Shown here: one piece after another, positions 42,697-51,605 of the stretch
Layout of the letters: every line of letters begins with the position of its first letter
Numbering within the stretch: the stretch's first letter is position 1
Source: Paraburkholderia polaris
Lineage (GTDB): Bacteria; Pseudomonadota; Gammaproteobacteria; Burkholderiales; Burkholderiaceae
DNA: 64,000 nucleotides
Direction: 5' to 3'
Assembly: GCF_012927345.1 (NCBI RefSeq)
Contig: NZ_JABBGJ010000036.1
Span: forward strand, 55,282-119,281
Position numbers and translations under genes: made by a program
The notes under the pieces: model-generated
The model's input: only the letters and a program-made list of their open reading frames with translations
Databases searched by the model: none
Told to the model about the DNA's origin: nothing

Positions 42697-44253
42697 ATGG
42701 TCAACAGACAAACGCTGCCGGGAAGTGAGCGAACGGCAGAACAAGGTTCGACAGTCGTTGGGCAATGCGATCCAGCAGAACGGATCGAGGTTTTCGTGAT
42801 ACTGCGCCGTCAGCGGCAGGCCCAGTTCGACGCACTGATGAGCAAGATCCAGGCGGGCGACCCAAGCGTCAAACCTCTATCGCGTGAGGCGTTTGCAAAA
42901 GATTACGGCGCCGCGCCGGACGACATCGCCAAGGTCAAAGCCTTTGCCACCGCACACGGCTTGACGGTGGTGCGGGAAGATCCGGCAGCGCGCCAGTTGT
43001 TGCTGAGCGGCACGATCGCGCAGTTCCAGACCGCGTTCGGCGTCAAGCTGGAACATTACCAGCATCACACGGCGGGCCAGTTCCGCGGCCGCACCGGCAC
43101 GATCAGCGTGCCGGACGATCTGCACGGCATCGTGCAAGCCGTGCTCGGGCTCGATAACCGGCCTCAGGCGCGGCCGCACTTTCGCATCCGGCCGCCGTTC
43201 CAGCCGGCCAAAGCGCATCAGGCGTCCTTTACGCCGCCGCAACTCGCATCGTTGTATCAGTTTCCGCAAGGCGACGGCAGCGGCGAATGTGTCGGCATCA
43301 TCGAACTCGGCGGCGGGTACAACACGTCCGACCTCAAGAGTTATTTTGCGAGCCTTGGCGTCGCTTCACCGAACGTGAAACCGGTCGGCGTCGATCAGGG
43401 TGCCAATCAGCCGAGCGGCGACCCGAACGGGCCGGACGGCGAAGTTACGCTCGACATCGAAATCGTCGGCGCGATTGTGCCTGGCGCGACGATCGCGGTC
43501 TATTTCACGCAGAACAGCGACGCCGGGTTCATCGACGCGGTGATTCGCGCGGTGCATGACACGACTAACAACCCCTCGGTAGTTTCGATCAGTTGGGGCG
43601 GCCCGGAGTCGAGCTGGACCAGTCAGTCGCTGCAAGCTTTCAACAGCGTCCTGCAAACGGCTGCGGCCCTGGGTGTGACTGTCTGCGCGGCGTCGGGCGA
43701 TAGCGGCTCGAGCGACGGTTCCGGTAGCGATCAGGTCGACTTTCCGGCGTCGAGCCCCTATGTGCTGGCATGCGGCGGCACGAGCCTGACCGCGTCGGGC
43801 ACCTCGATCTCGCATGAGGTGGTGTGGAACGACGGCGCACAGGGCGGCGCGGGCGGCGGTGGCGTGAGCCGGGCCTTTCCGGTGCCGGTGTGGCAACAAG
43901 GTCTGTCGGCCACTTCATCGAGCGGCGCCAGGACGGCGCTCAGCGGGCGCGGCGTGCCGGACGTGGCCGGCGATGCGTCGCCCGTCACCGGCTACAGCGT
44001 ATTGATTGATGGCACGCAGACGGTGGTCGGCGGCACCAGCGCGGTCGCACCGCTGTGGGCGGCGTTGATTGCGCGGATCAATGCGGCGAAGGGGCAACCG
44101 GCCGGTTTCATCAACCCGAAGCTGTACAAGGCGCCAGGCGTGTGTAACGACATCACCCAGGGCAACAACGGCAGCTTCGCCGCGTCGCCGGGCTGGGATG
44201 CGTGTACGGGACTCGGTAGTCCCGATGGTCAGAAGGTGGCGGCCGCACTATAG
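42697..44253 (+). CDS. S53 family serine-carboxyl peptidase (sedolisin/kumamolisin-like)
   Basis: 518 residues: an N-terminal pro-kumamolisin activation domain (to about residue 165) followed by the subtilisin-fold catalytic domain. The family triad is visible: Glu249 and Asp253 (GEVTLDIE), Asp335 of the oxyanion site (ASGDSGSS) and Ser448 in GGTSAVAPLW. The C-terminal DACTGLGSPDG forms the expected calcium site. S53 enzymes are acid-active endopeptidases that process their own prodomain. There is no N-terminal signal peptide, as in some kumamolisin homologues, so the export route is unclear. Next to it is an S10 peptidase, also acid-active by family. Confidence 0.92.
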   Translation: MVNRQTLPGSERTAEQGSTVVGQCDPAERIEVFVILRRQRQAQFDALMSKIQAGDPSVKPLSREAFAKDYGAAPDDIAKVKAFATAHGLTVVREDPAARQLLLSGTIAQFQTAFGVKLEHYQHHTAGQFRGRTGTISVPDDLHGIVQAVLGLDNRPQARPHFRIRPPFQPAKAHQASFTPPQLASLYQFPQGDGSGECVGIIELGGGYNTSDLKSYFASLGVASPNVKPVGVDQGANQPSGDPNGPDGEVTLDIEIVGAIVPGATIAVYFTQNSDAGFIDAVIRAVHDTTNNPSVVSISWGGPESSWTSQSLQAFNSVLQTAAALGVTVCAASGDSGSSDGSGSDQVDFPASSPYVLACGGTSLTASGTSISHEVVWNDGAQGGAGGGGVSRAFPVPVWQQGLSATSSSGARTALSGRGVPDVAGDASPVTGYSVLIDGTQTVVGGTSAVAPLWAALIARINAAKGQPAGFINPKLYKAPGVCNDITQGNNGSFAASPGWDACTGLGSPDGQKVAAAL

Positions 44254-44400
44254 TCTGATGAGTCGCGGACGGGTTCAGGTGGCGCCTGGGTGATTCCCGG
44301 ATCAGGCTCACCCGCCGTTCGCGCTTGTCCCACGGTGCGCCGCGTTCAGGCTGCAGGCGGTACGGTGCATGGCTTCAGCAGACGCAGGCAACGCAGGACA

Positions 44401-44455
44401 CACGAGAGACATCAAGGCACATCAAGGCACACCAAGGCACACGAGAGACATCAAG
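44401..44455 (+). repeat. Short tandem/direct repeat upstream of S10 peptidase
   Basis: Two 16-base direct copies of CACGAGAGACATCAAG (44401-44416, 44440-44455) flank about three 10-base units of ATCAAGGCAC type. It lies in the untranslated leader just before the S10 peptidase start. Confidence 0.8.
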
Positions 44456-44480
44456 ACGTTAACGAACCCATGGAGCGATC

Positions 44481-46142
44481 ATGACGAACACCGAGTCAGC
44501 TTCCGTTAGTCCGCAGTCGTCACACAACACGCATGCTTCGCCCGCAACGGCTACCGGCGGCGCGTCGCACAAAGCAGGAGATCAGCCGTTTTTCGATCCG
44601 GTTGCTTATGGCAACGGGCCGGACGACTCCGTCACCGATACCACTGAAACCGCCGCGATTACGCACCATTCGACTACGATCGGCGGGCAGAAGATCAACT
44701 ACACGGCGACGGCGGGTCACCTTGTGATTGTCGACGCAAGTAGTTCGCAGCCTGAAGCCAAGATGTTCTACGTTGCGTTCACGCAGGACAATCAGAAGGA
44801 GGAAACCCGTCCGGTGACTTTCTTCTACAACGGCGGCCCGGGTTCGTCTTCGGTGTTCGTGCTGCTGGGCTCGTTCGCGCCGCGCCGCATCAAGACGTCG
44901 ATGCCTGGCTTTACGCCGCCCGCGCCGTACTCGATGGAAGACAACCCGGACAGTCTGCTCGACAAGAGCGACCTCGTTTTTATCAATCCGGTGGGCACAG
45001 GCTACTCGGCGGCCATTGCGCCGAAGACGAACCGAGCCTTCTGGGGCGTCGATCAGGACGCCGACTCGATCAAGCAGTTCATCAAGCGCTTTCTCACCAA
45101 GAACAATCGCTGGAATTCGCCGAAGTATCTGTACGGCGAGTCTTACGGCACGGCGCGCAGTTGCGTGCTGGCGTACCGGCTGCATGAAGACGGCGTCGAT
45201 CTGAACGGCATCACGCTGCAATCGTCCATTCTCGATTACACGCAATCCGGCAACCCGGTCGGCGCGTTACCCACAGCCGCCGCGGACGCGTGGTATCACA
45301 AGAAACTCGGCATTGCGCCGCGGCCGACTGACCTCGGCACGTTTGCCGAAGAAGTGGCCCAATTCGCGCGCACCGACTATCTGGCGGCGCTGCGCAAGTT
45401 TCCGACTACGGATTCGGCAACGGTCGAAAAGCTCAGCGAATACACCGGTATCGACAAAACTACGTTGCTCGCCTGGAGCCTCGATATCGCGTCGTACGAC
45501 AGCCGCGGCAATTCGCTGTTTTTGACCACGTTGCTGAAATCACAGGGTCTCGCGCTCGGCGAGTACGACGGCCGCGTGACGGCGATCAACACCGGCATCG
45601 CCGGAAAGATCGACCCGAATTCCGGCGGCAACGATCCGACCATGACGGCGGTGACCGGCGTCTACACGACAATGTGGAACGTGTATCTGAACGAGCAGTT
45701 GAAATACACGTCGAATTCGGCGTTCACGGATCTCAACGATCAGGCATTCCAGTATTGGGATTTCAGCCATATCGATCCGACCGGCGCGCAGAAGGGGCTC
45801 GACGCGAAGGGCAACATCATTCTGTACACCGCCGGCGACCTTGCCGCCGTGATGGCGCTCAATCCTGACCTGAAGGTGCTGTCGGCGAACGGTTTCTTCG
45901 ACTACGTCACGCCGTTCTATCAGACCGTGCTCGATCTGCAGCAAATGCCGCTTGTCAGCCAGCAGATCCGGCAGAATCTGTCGGCGCGTTTTTATCCGTC
46001 GGGGCATATGGTCTATCTCGACGGTGGCTCGCGTACGGCGCTCAAAGCGGATCTCTCCAAGATGTATGACGCGACGGTATCCAATACGCAGGCGCTCGGG
46101 CGTATCCGCGCCTTGCAGGCTCGGGTGGCGAGACCCGGTTGA
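44481..46142 (+). CDS. S10 family serine carboxypeptidase
   Basis: 553 residues. FFYNGGPGSSSVF (oxyanion hole), YGESYGTARS with nucleophile Ser221, Asp474 in GFFDYVTPF and His509 in SGHMVYLDGG complete the alpha/beta-hydrolase triad. S10 enzymes remove C-terminal residues from peptides at acidic pH. The first ~60 residues are Ser/Thr/His-rich and hydrophilic, with no signal peptide. ATG follows GGAG. The pairing with an S53 endopeptidase suggests joint peptide breakdown; bacterial S10 genes are fairly uncommon outside such soil groups. Confidence 0.92.
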   Translation: MTNTESASVSPQSSHNTHASPATATGGASHKAGDQPFFDPVAYGNGPDDSVTDTTETAAITHHSTTIGGQKINYTATAGHLVIVDASSSQPEAKMFYVAFTQDNQKEETRPVTFFYNGGPGSSSVFVLLGSFAPRRIKTSMPGFTPPAPYSMEDNPDSLLDKSDLVFINPVGTGYSAAIAPKTNRAFWGVDQDADSIKQFIKRFLTKNNRWNSPKYLYGESYGTARSCVLAYRLHEDGVDLNGITLQSSILDYTQSGNPVGALPTAAADAWYHKKLGIAPRPTDLGTFAEEVAQFARTDYLAALRKFPTTDSATVEKLSEYTGIDKTTLLAWSLDIASYDSRGNSLFLTTLLKSQGLALGEYDGRVTAINTGIAGKIDPNSGGNDPTMTAVTGVYTTMWNVYLNEQLKYTSNSAFTDLNDQAFQYWDFSHIDPTGAQKGLDAKGNIILYTAGDLAAVMALNPDLKVLSANGFFDYVTPFYQTVLDLQQMPLVSQQIRQNLSARFYPSGHMVYLDGGSRTALKADLSKMYDATVSNTQALGRIRALQARVARPG

Positions 46143-46510
46143 CGTAGCGTGCTGTTGGCGCCGTGCGTGAGCGGCGTGCAGACAGCGGCGTTGTCTTTAT
46201 CCTGTGGTTCGGCGCGGTCTTGCAACGTGTATTCGTGCACGGCAAGACCGCACCGGCGGACGCCCGCGAGCGTCCGGACGCATCTTCACCGACCTGCGCA
46301 GGTGTGTCTTTTCACGCAGGGGTATTGAATGTGTTTTAATTAGTCTGCGAATTAAACTATTGCGCGTCGTTACCGGCGCGCCGACGAATGAACGCAGGCA
46401 TTGCAGACGGGCGTCGCATCATCCATTACAGCGACGCGACCAGCAGTACATATCAGGCGATTCCGTCGACGCGCGGGCGTGGGCGCGGCGCCGCGTGTCC
46501 TGGCCGCACG
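46143..46510. promoter_or_regulatory. Intergenic region with MarR-like palindrome
   Basis: 368 bases without a supported gene. TTTAATT-AGTCTGCG-AATTAAA at 46335-46356 is a clear inverted repeat in an AT-rich island, the type of site MarR/TetR regulators bind; no such regulator is adjacent. The promoter of the secreted HNH-like gene probably lies here. Confidence 0.45.
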
Positions 46511-47041
46511 ATGCGGATCGCGCTCCTGTTCGGCATCGTCGCGGTACTCGCATTCCGCGTCGGTCAAGTCTGGGCTCAGGATTCAGCAATGCTTGACGAG
46601 CGCGTCACGCAGGAGTCAGTCGGCGAAACGATTTGCCGACCCGGCTACGCCGACACGGTCGCACCGCCGTTCGATGAGCTGATGGCCCACAAGGACCGCA
46701 TGCTTGCCGCGCGCGGCATCGATGCCGACAACGGTCCCGCTTTCGCGCTGGACAGGCGTGTGCCCATTGTGCTCGGCGGCTCGCCGAATGCACCCTCCAA
46801 TCTCGATCTCCTGCCTTGGGCGGGCCAGCAGGGCGAGCGTCGCAAGGCGCGCGCCGCGGTCATGCTCAAACGCTGCGTTTGCGAAGGGAAACTGAGCCTC
46901 GCGGAGGCGCAAGCCGCGATTGTCGGTAACTGGTCGGTGGTCTATTCCGGCTTCAGCCAGACGTCTTGCGACGTGAGCCGTCTCGACGTCGCGACCGGCG
47001 ACAGCAGCGGACGAAGCGACGGTCGCGACAGCGCGCCATGA
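46511..47041 (+). CDS. Exported protein with degenerate HNH-like domain
   Basis: 176 residues from ATG at 46511, which begins a signal peptide ending near VWA (residue 23); longer upstream starts would place that signal internally. The mature part follows the pattern of small phage/plasmid HNH-like proteins: ICRPGYADTVAPP, then a DRRVPIVLGGSPNAPSNLDL segment, then basic helices ending MSLAxAQ-like LSLAEAQAAIVGNW. In active HNH members the first segment reads D-H; here it is Asp-Arg, so the catalytic His seems lost. A non-nuclease role, or a misassigned family, is possible. Four Cys residues in the mature region could form disulfides. Confidence 0.6.
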   Translation: MRIALLFGIVAVLAFRVGQVWAQDSAMLDERVTQESVGETICRPGYADTVAPPFDELMAHKDRMLAARGIDADNGPAFALDRRVPIVLGGSPNAPSNLDLLPWAGQQGERRKARAAVMLKRCVCEGKLSLAEAQAAIVGNWSVVYSGFSQTSCDVSRLDVATGDSSGRSDGRDSAP

Positions 47042-47439
47042 GGCCGCGTGTCTCTGCCTGCGTCGACGATAGGTCCGCTGTGCTGGTTCAGGCGCCGTAA
47101 GGCAAGAGTGCGTGGTGGGTGAGCGCGGCCAACGTGCAAGCGGCGGACTGATCCCGACGATCAGCCCGCCCTTTGCGCACGTCCCCCGCAGGATGCCGTC
47201 GGCGATGCATATTGCTGTCCGATGCGGCCCGTTTTATGCGTCCGTCGTCAGCGTCTGGCACGCGTGCCGGGTCTGCACCACTGAATGAACATGTGTTTTG
47301 CTATTTTTACCGCTGCTAATTCAGGTACAGTGCATTAACGGAAGTTTTAAAGTCCGTTTTTACGACATTGTGTCGCATCGCTTTTGTTGTCGATTGTGGC
47401 TATCCTGAAAACAGGACGAAATTCGAAGGGGAGATTTAA
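47042..47439. other. Intergenic region before the small membrane peptide and RRM genes
   Basis: 398 bases. The AT-rich stretch 47290-47345, with TTGCTA and a downstream TACAGT about 30 bases later, may be the promoter of the following gene pair. GGGGAG precedes the next start. No gene seen. Confidence 0.4.
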
Positions 47440-47586
47440 ATGATTGCCTTCTATCTGTCATTGGCTGCTGTGGCTGCGGCCGGCGCCGCATTGATCCGCC
47501 AACTCGCGGCTGCTCAGGCGAAACAGCGTGCGGCGCTGCGCCCGGTGCGGGTGCATGTCGCGGATCGTAGCGCGCGCCGAGGGTAG
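47440..47586 (+). CDS. 48-residue small membrane peptide
   Basis: ATG at 47440 sits seven bases after AAGGGGAG. The peptide has one hydrophobic N-terminal helix (FYLSLAAVAAAGAALI), then a basic tail rich in Arg and Gln. It ends five bases before the RRM gene, implying one transcript. No family known. The strong ribosome site and tight linkage argue that it is translated. Confidence 0.6.
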   Translation: MIAFYLSLAAVAAAGAALIRQLAAAQAKQRAALRPVRVHVADRSARRG

Positions 47587-47591
47587 GCGGC

Positions 47592-47861
47592 ATGAACCTG
47601 ATCGTGCGCAATATCGCGGAATCGTGCAGCGAGCAGGAAGTGCAGGAATTCCTCAAACGTGAGCTTGGGCATTACGCGAAAAACGTCGAGGTAGTCGACG
47701 CAGGGAAACCCAGCGCCTACGCCACGGTCGAGTTGGATGCGGACGTGCCGTATGTGGGCGAGGTGATCGCGCGGCAGATTCAGGGCAAGCATTTGGGGGG
47801 CTTGCCACTCGAGGCAAGCGCCGATCTGTTTAGCGACGACGAGTCGCCGCCTGCTCACTGA
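47592..47861 (+). CDS. RRM-type RNA-binding protein
   Basis: 89 residues with a bacterial RNA-recognition-motif pattern: strand LIVRNIAESCSEQEVQEFL at the start (RNP2-like), and the second conserved strand YATVELDADVPYVGEVIARQ. Aromatic residues of the canonical RNP1 are reduced, so RNA affinity is uncertain. The last ~15 residues are acidic. Linked to a small membrane peptide upstream. Confidence 0.75.
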   Translation: MNLIVRNIAESCSEQEVQEFLKRELGHYAKNVEVVDAGKPSAYATVELDADVPYVGEVIARQIQGKHLGGLPLEASADLFSDDESPPAH

Positions 47862-47978
47862 GCGTCGCAGCTGCGTTTGCCGAATGTTTCGAATGCTTCG
47901 AGTGAGGAGAACGCTCTGCCTGCGTCTGGCGCATTTCCGACGCGTCCTCCCCGCGCATCCTGGTTGTTACATTTCTTC

Positions 47979-48839
47979 TCATTCCCCGCCTGTCTTGACC
48001 GGCCAATCGAACGGCGTGTAGGGCAACGCCCGCTTGTGCCGCGTGACATCGTAGAAGCGCAAGACCGTCTCGCGCACCGCGTCGCTCACGGGTTTGCCTT
48101 CCAGAAAGTCGTCGATATCGTCGTAAGGGATGCCGTACGCGTCTTCGTCTGGCCGTTGCGGACGCAACATTTCCAGGTCAGCGGTCGGTACTTTGTGCGC
48201 CAGCGACTCGGGCGCGCCTAAGGCTTTGGACAATGCCCGCACACGACGCTTGTTCAGGCCGGTGAGCGGCAGCACATCGGCACCACCGTCGCCGAACTTC
48301 GTGAAAAATCCCATCACCGATTCGGCCGCGTGGTCCGTGCCGATCACTACACCGGCCCGGGCGCCGGCTACCGCATATTGCGCAATCATTCGCTGCCGCG
48401 CCTTGATATTGCCGTGGACGAAATCCTGCTGTGACTCGTCGTTAAATCGCACGCCGCTGTCATTCAGCGCGGCGAGCATCGCGTCGGCAGCGGGTTTGAT
48501 ATCGATGGTGAGATTTTCGTCCGCGCGAATGAAGCTCGAGGCCTGCTGCGCGTCGGCCTCATCTTTTTGCACGCCGTACGGCAACCGGATCGCGACGAAA
48601 CGCGCGTCGTAATGTTCGGCGCGCAGCCGTTCAACCGCCAGTTGCGCAAGCCGCCCGGCGGTCGTCGAGTCGACGCCGCCGCTAATGCCGAGCACGTAGG
48701 TTTTCAGCCCGCTACTGCGCAGATAATTCGCCAGAAAAGCGACCCGGCGCTCGATTTCCTGTGCGGCGTCGAATTCGGCGGCGATATGCATTTCCGCTGT
48801 AATGCTTGCCTGGCGTGCGGCTGGGTCTTGTTGCGTCAT
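47979..48839 (-). CDS. nadE: NH3-dependent NAD+ synthetase
   Basis: 286 residues from ATG at 48839; the longer frame upstream is not conserved-looking. The N-type ATP-pyrophosphatase P-loop is YVLGISGGVDSTTAGRLAQL, followed by GVVIGTDHAAESVMGFFTKFGDGGADVLPL, characteristic of NadE. It lacks a glutaminase domain, so ammonia is the nitrogen source. It makes NAD from nicotinic acid adenine dinucleotide and ATP in the cytoplasm. Single-gene unit. Confidence 0.95.
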   Translation of the reverse strand: MTQQDPAARQASITAEMHIAAEFDAAQEIERRVAFLANYLRSSGLKTYVLGISGGVDSTTAGRLAQLAVERLRAEHYDARFVAIRLPYGVQKDEADAQQASSFIRADENLTIDIKPAADAMLAALNDSGVRFNDESQQDFVHGNIKARQRMIAQYAVAGARAGVVIGTDHAAESVMGFFTKFGDGGADVLPLTGLNKRRVRALSKALGAPESLAHKVPTADLEMLRPQRPDEDAYGIPYDDIDDFLEGKPVSDAVRETVLRFYDVTRHKRALPYTPFDWPVKTGGE

Positions 48840-49254
48840 GTTCCTCTTTCCTCCGTGGGCGGTGGCGCGAGTGTCAGCGATGAACGCTCGCGCGGATTGC
48901 ACGAGCGGCCGGCCCATGAACGGGACGGCTCTGCGGGCATGAAGTGACAAATCGGTCTCGCGGTTTTATCGCGAATATTGGCGTTAAATTCACTTTGCGC
49001 TGCTTTTAAACCGCCGCGCAGCTCGTTAAATATTGACGATCAATACGGTGATATTGGTGGGTTGGCCGATTCTTCATCGACAGATGCCAATGTGCTTAGT
49101 AACATCCTCGTTCCGAGCGCCGCATGAGCCGGCGAGCAGTCAATAATAATCAGGTTTGCTCAAATACGCGATGAACTACCCCAATCGGCCTGGCCAGCTT
49201 GCACCGGACCGCAGTACTTCCGCGTCGGTAGATGGTCGAGGCGAAGTGGTGTGC
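48840..49254. other. Divergent intergenic region, NadE to L,D-transpeptidase
   Basis: About 415 bases. AT-rich DNA near 48970-49060 (TTAAATATTGACGATCAATACGG) probably carries promoters. Alternative starts for the transpeptidase at 49156 (TTG) and 49171 (ATG) fall in the last part. No other gene supported. Confidence 0.4.
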
Positions 49255-50289
49255 ATGTCGGATTTACTCGCTGCGCCGTGTTCCGCGCACGCTGTTCGTA
49301 CAGTTCGCTATCTGACGCGCGCGTTGGGGGCCGTCTTTTTCGCAATGTCATGCGGCGTCGCTATTGCGGCATCGGGCGCGGCTTCGGCTTCAGCTTCGAC
49401 CTCGGCTTCAGCTTCAGGCACTGCGTCCGCCCGGGCGCCGGAATCCATGGTGGCGAAGCACCCGGCGCGCGCCGTCGACGCGTCGGCCGTTGCCGCGCCC
49501 GACGCGGCCGGCGTGGTTGACCCGCGTCGCGCGTTTCTGCTGCGGGATGTGTTCGCGCAGGACGTGACGCGTCGGCTGAAAGTGCCGGCCGCCGAGCAGC
49601 ATGCCTATGCCGACCGCATGGAAAAGGCGCTGGGCGAGCACATGCTCGGCAATCTGTCGGGCGAGTATGTTGTGATGGTGGATCGCAACGCCAACGTTCA
49701 GACGCTGTTCATCTATTTCCGGGCAACCCCGGCCGATAGCTGGCAGATGATCGGCGCGTCGCCGGTTTCAACGGGCCGGCCTGGCGAGTACGACCACTTC
49801 ATCACACCGCTCGGCGTGTTCGAACATACGCCGTCCAACATGGATTTCCGCTCCGAAGGCACGCTAAACGAGAACCACATCCGCGGCTACGGCAAGCGCG
49901 ACATGCGGATCTTCGACCTGGGCTGGGCTCAGGGTGAACGGGGTTGGGGCAAGGGCGGCATGTCGCAGATGCGTTTCCAGATGCACGCCACCGACCCGGA
50001 CCGGCTTGAGCCGCTGCTCGGTATTCGCCATTCGAAGGGCTGCGTGCGGATTCCCGCGTCGCTCAATGCATTTATCGACCATTACGGCATTCTCGACGCA
50101 GAATATGCAACGCTCGTCGAGTCTGGCAAATCGCTGTGGGTGTTGAAAAGTGATCGCCAGGTGACCCCATGGGCGGGGCGCTACATTGTCGTGGTGGATT
50201 CGGAGCGCAAGAGCCGCCCGGCCTGGGCCCCGGCCCCGGGCAGCAAGGTGCGCGCAAAAGTGCCGGCCGGTGCCGACACGGCGGATTGA
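49255..50289 (+). CDS. L,D-transpeptidase (YkuD) family murein enzyme
   Basis: 344 residues if started at ATG 49255; starts at 49171 or 49156 would add a hydrophilic N-terminus before the same signal sequence (TRALGAVFFAMSCGVAIAA). A Ser/Ala-rich low-complexity stretch follows the signal. The YkuD domain shows MVDRNANVQTLFIYF near its start and the catalytic HSKGCVRIP with nucleophile Cys263 (counting from 49255). L,D-transpeptidases form 3-3 crosslinks in peptidoglycan or anchor proteins to it, in the periplasm. Confidence 0.85.
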   Translation: MSDLLAAPCSAHAVRTVRYLTRALGAVFFAMSCGVAIAASGAASASASTSASASGTASARAPESMVAKHPARAVDASAVAAPDAAGVVDPRRAFLLRDVFAQDVTRRLKVPAAEQHAYADRMEKALGEHMLGNLSGEYVVMVDRNANVQTLFIYFRATPADSWQMIGASPVSTGRPGEYDHFITPLGVFEHTPSNMDFRSEGTLNENHIRGYGKRDMRIFDLGWAQGERGWGKGGMSQMRFQMHATDPDRLEPLLGIRHSKGCVRIPASLNAFIDHYGILDAEYATLVESGKSLWVLKSDRQVTPWAGRYIVVVDSERKSRPAWAPAPGSKVRAKVPAGADTAD

Positions 50290-50440
50290 TCCGCGGGTGA
50301 CAGGCGGGCGAGCGTGCTGAGCGGATTGCGAACTGGCAACGTTCGCGTGACCATACCGCCCAGCACGCGTGACGAACGTGTGCTGAACATGCGACTAACG
50401 CGCGTTGAACGACGCAGGCCAGTGTGCGCCGATTAAACCC

Positions 50441-51313
50441 TCACGACCGCGCCAGCAGCACGCCCACCAGCGCCACCGCGAATCCAGCGATCTGCACGGG
50501 CAGCAGTGTTTCGCCGAAGCCGACATACCCTTCGAGCGCGGCGAGCGGCGGCGCGAGAAACAACAACGCGGTGGCGCGCGCAGCATCGCCGCGTCTGACC
50601 ATCCACACCAGTAAAGTGACGCTGATCCCGGACAGCATCACGATTCCCCACGCAAGCGACCCCCACAAAGTGGCCGATGTAATCCAGCGATGCTCGCCGA
50701 GCGCCAGCGCAAGAATCGCCGCAACCACCGCCGCGCCGAAATTCTGCACCGCACTTGCGCTGCGGATATCGGCCTTCGCCAGCGAAGTCTTCTGAAACAG
50801 CGTGCCCGCGGTGATCGCGCCGACCGCGACGATCGAAATGAACACGACCAGCCACGGCGGCGCGTCGCCATGCGGGGTGGCCGGCGCGGCCGCGGCGAGT
50901 TTCGGTTCGAGGACCAGCACGACGCCGGCCAGGCCGAGCGCCATGCCGGTCCAGCCGCGCCGCGACAGACGCTCGCCAAACAGTGGCGCCGCGACGGCAG
51001 CAGTGGCGAGCGGTTGCAGCGCGCCGAGCAAGGCCATCACCCCGGCGCTCAAGCCCTGCGCGACGGCCCAGTAGCCGGCGCCGAGATAGACGCCTTGCAG
51101 TAGTGCGCCTGCGAGCAGGTGCTTGCCGAGATCGCGGCCGGTCGGCCACGCGGCGCGTGTGGCGAGTGCGGCAAGCGTGAATATCAGCGCGGTGCCGCCG
51201 AAGCGCGCAAGCAGAAACAGATTGGGATCGGCATAAGGTGTGATCGCCCGGGCGACCACGAAACCGGTCGACCACAACACGACGAATACGGCGGCGATTG
51301 AGGAAGCGAGCAT
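50441..51313 (-). CDS. EamA/DMT-family transporter (RhaT/YdcZ-like)
   Basis: 290 residues, ten predicted membrane helices in two EamA repeats; the first begins FVVLWSTGFVVARAITPYADP and the second after VFISIVAVGAITAGTLFQKT. ATG at 51313 lacks a strong ribosome site; a GTG/ATG further upstream is possible. DMT transporters export amino acids, nucleosides or drugs. Substrate unknown. Confidence 0.9.
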   Translation of the reverse strand: MLASSIAAVFVVLWSTGFVVARAITPYADPNLFLLARFGGTALIFTLAALATRAAWPTGRDLGKHLLAGALLQGVYLGAGYWAVAQGLSAGVMALLGALQPLATAAVAAPLFGERLSRRGWTGMALGLAGVVLVLEPKLAAAAPATPHGDAPPWLVVFISIVAVGAITAGTLFQKTSLAKADIRSASAVQNFGAAVVAAILALALGEHRWITSATLWGSLAWGIVMLSGISVTLLVWMVRRGDAARATALLFLAPPLAALEGYVGFGETLLPVQIAGFAVALVGVLLARS

Positions 51314-51445
51314 TGGAGACGGGTGACGTGAAAAGCGGCCATCTTGCCGGGACACGCAAAATGCGTCTTGTTCGAAGCTGCAATCGCGGGTGAGTGCTAA
51401 AGGCGGATGGTCAGGATATTCTCTCGCAGCCTCTTCGACGGCATA

Positions 51446-51599
51446 ACGCCAGCATCACAACGCCGACATCACAACGCCGACATCACCACGCCAGCATCAC
51501 AACGCCGACATCACAACGTCGACACCACAACGCCGACATCACCACGCCCGCGTCACAACGCCGGCATCACCACGCCCGCGTCACAACGTCGGCGTATTC
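51446..51599 (+). repeat. 14-bp minisatellite, 11 copies
   Basis: Eleven contiguous units of ACGCCGACATCACA type with 0-4 substitutions per unit (variable positions 4-9 and the last base). It ends seven bases before the stop of the UbiB-like gene. Copy number is likely to vary between strains. Confidence 0.92.
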
Positions 51600-51605
51600 A
51601 CCGCA

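Noticed and set aside
51446..51599. CRISPR array
   Set aside because: 14-base units are contiguous with no spacers and no cas genes; it is a minisatellite.
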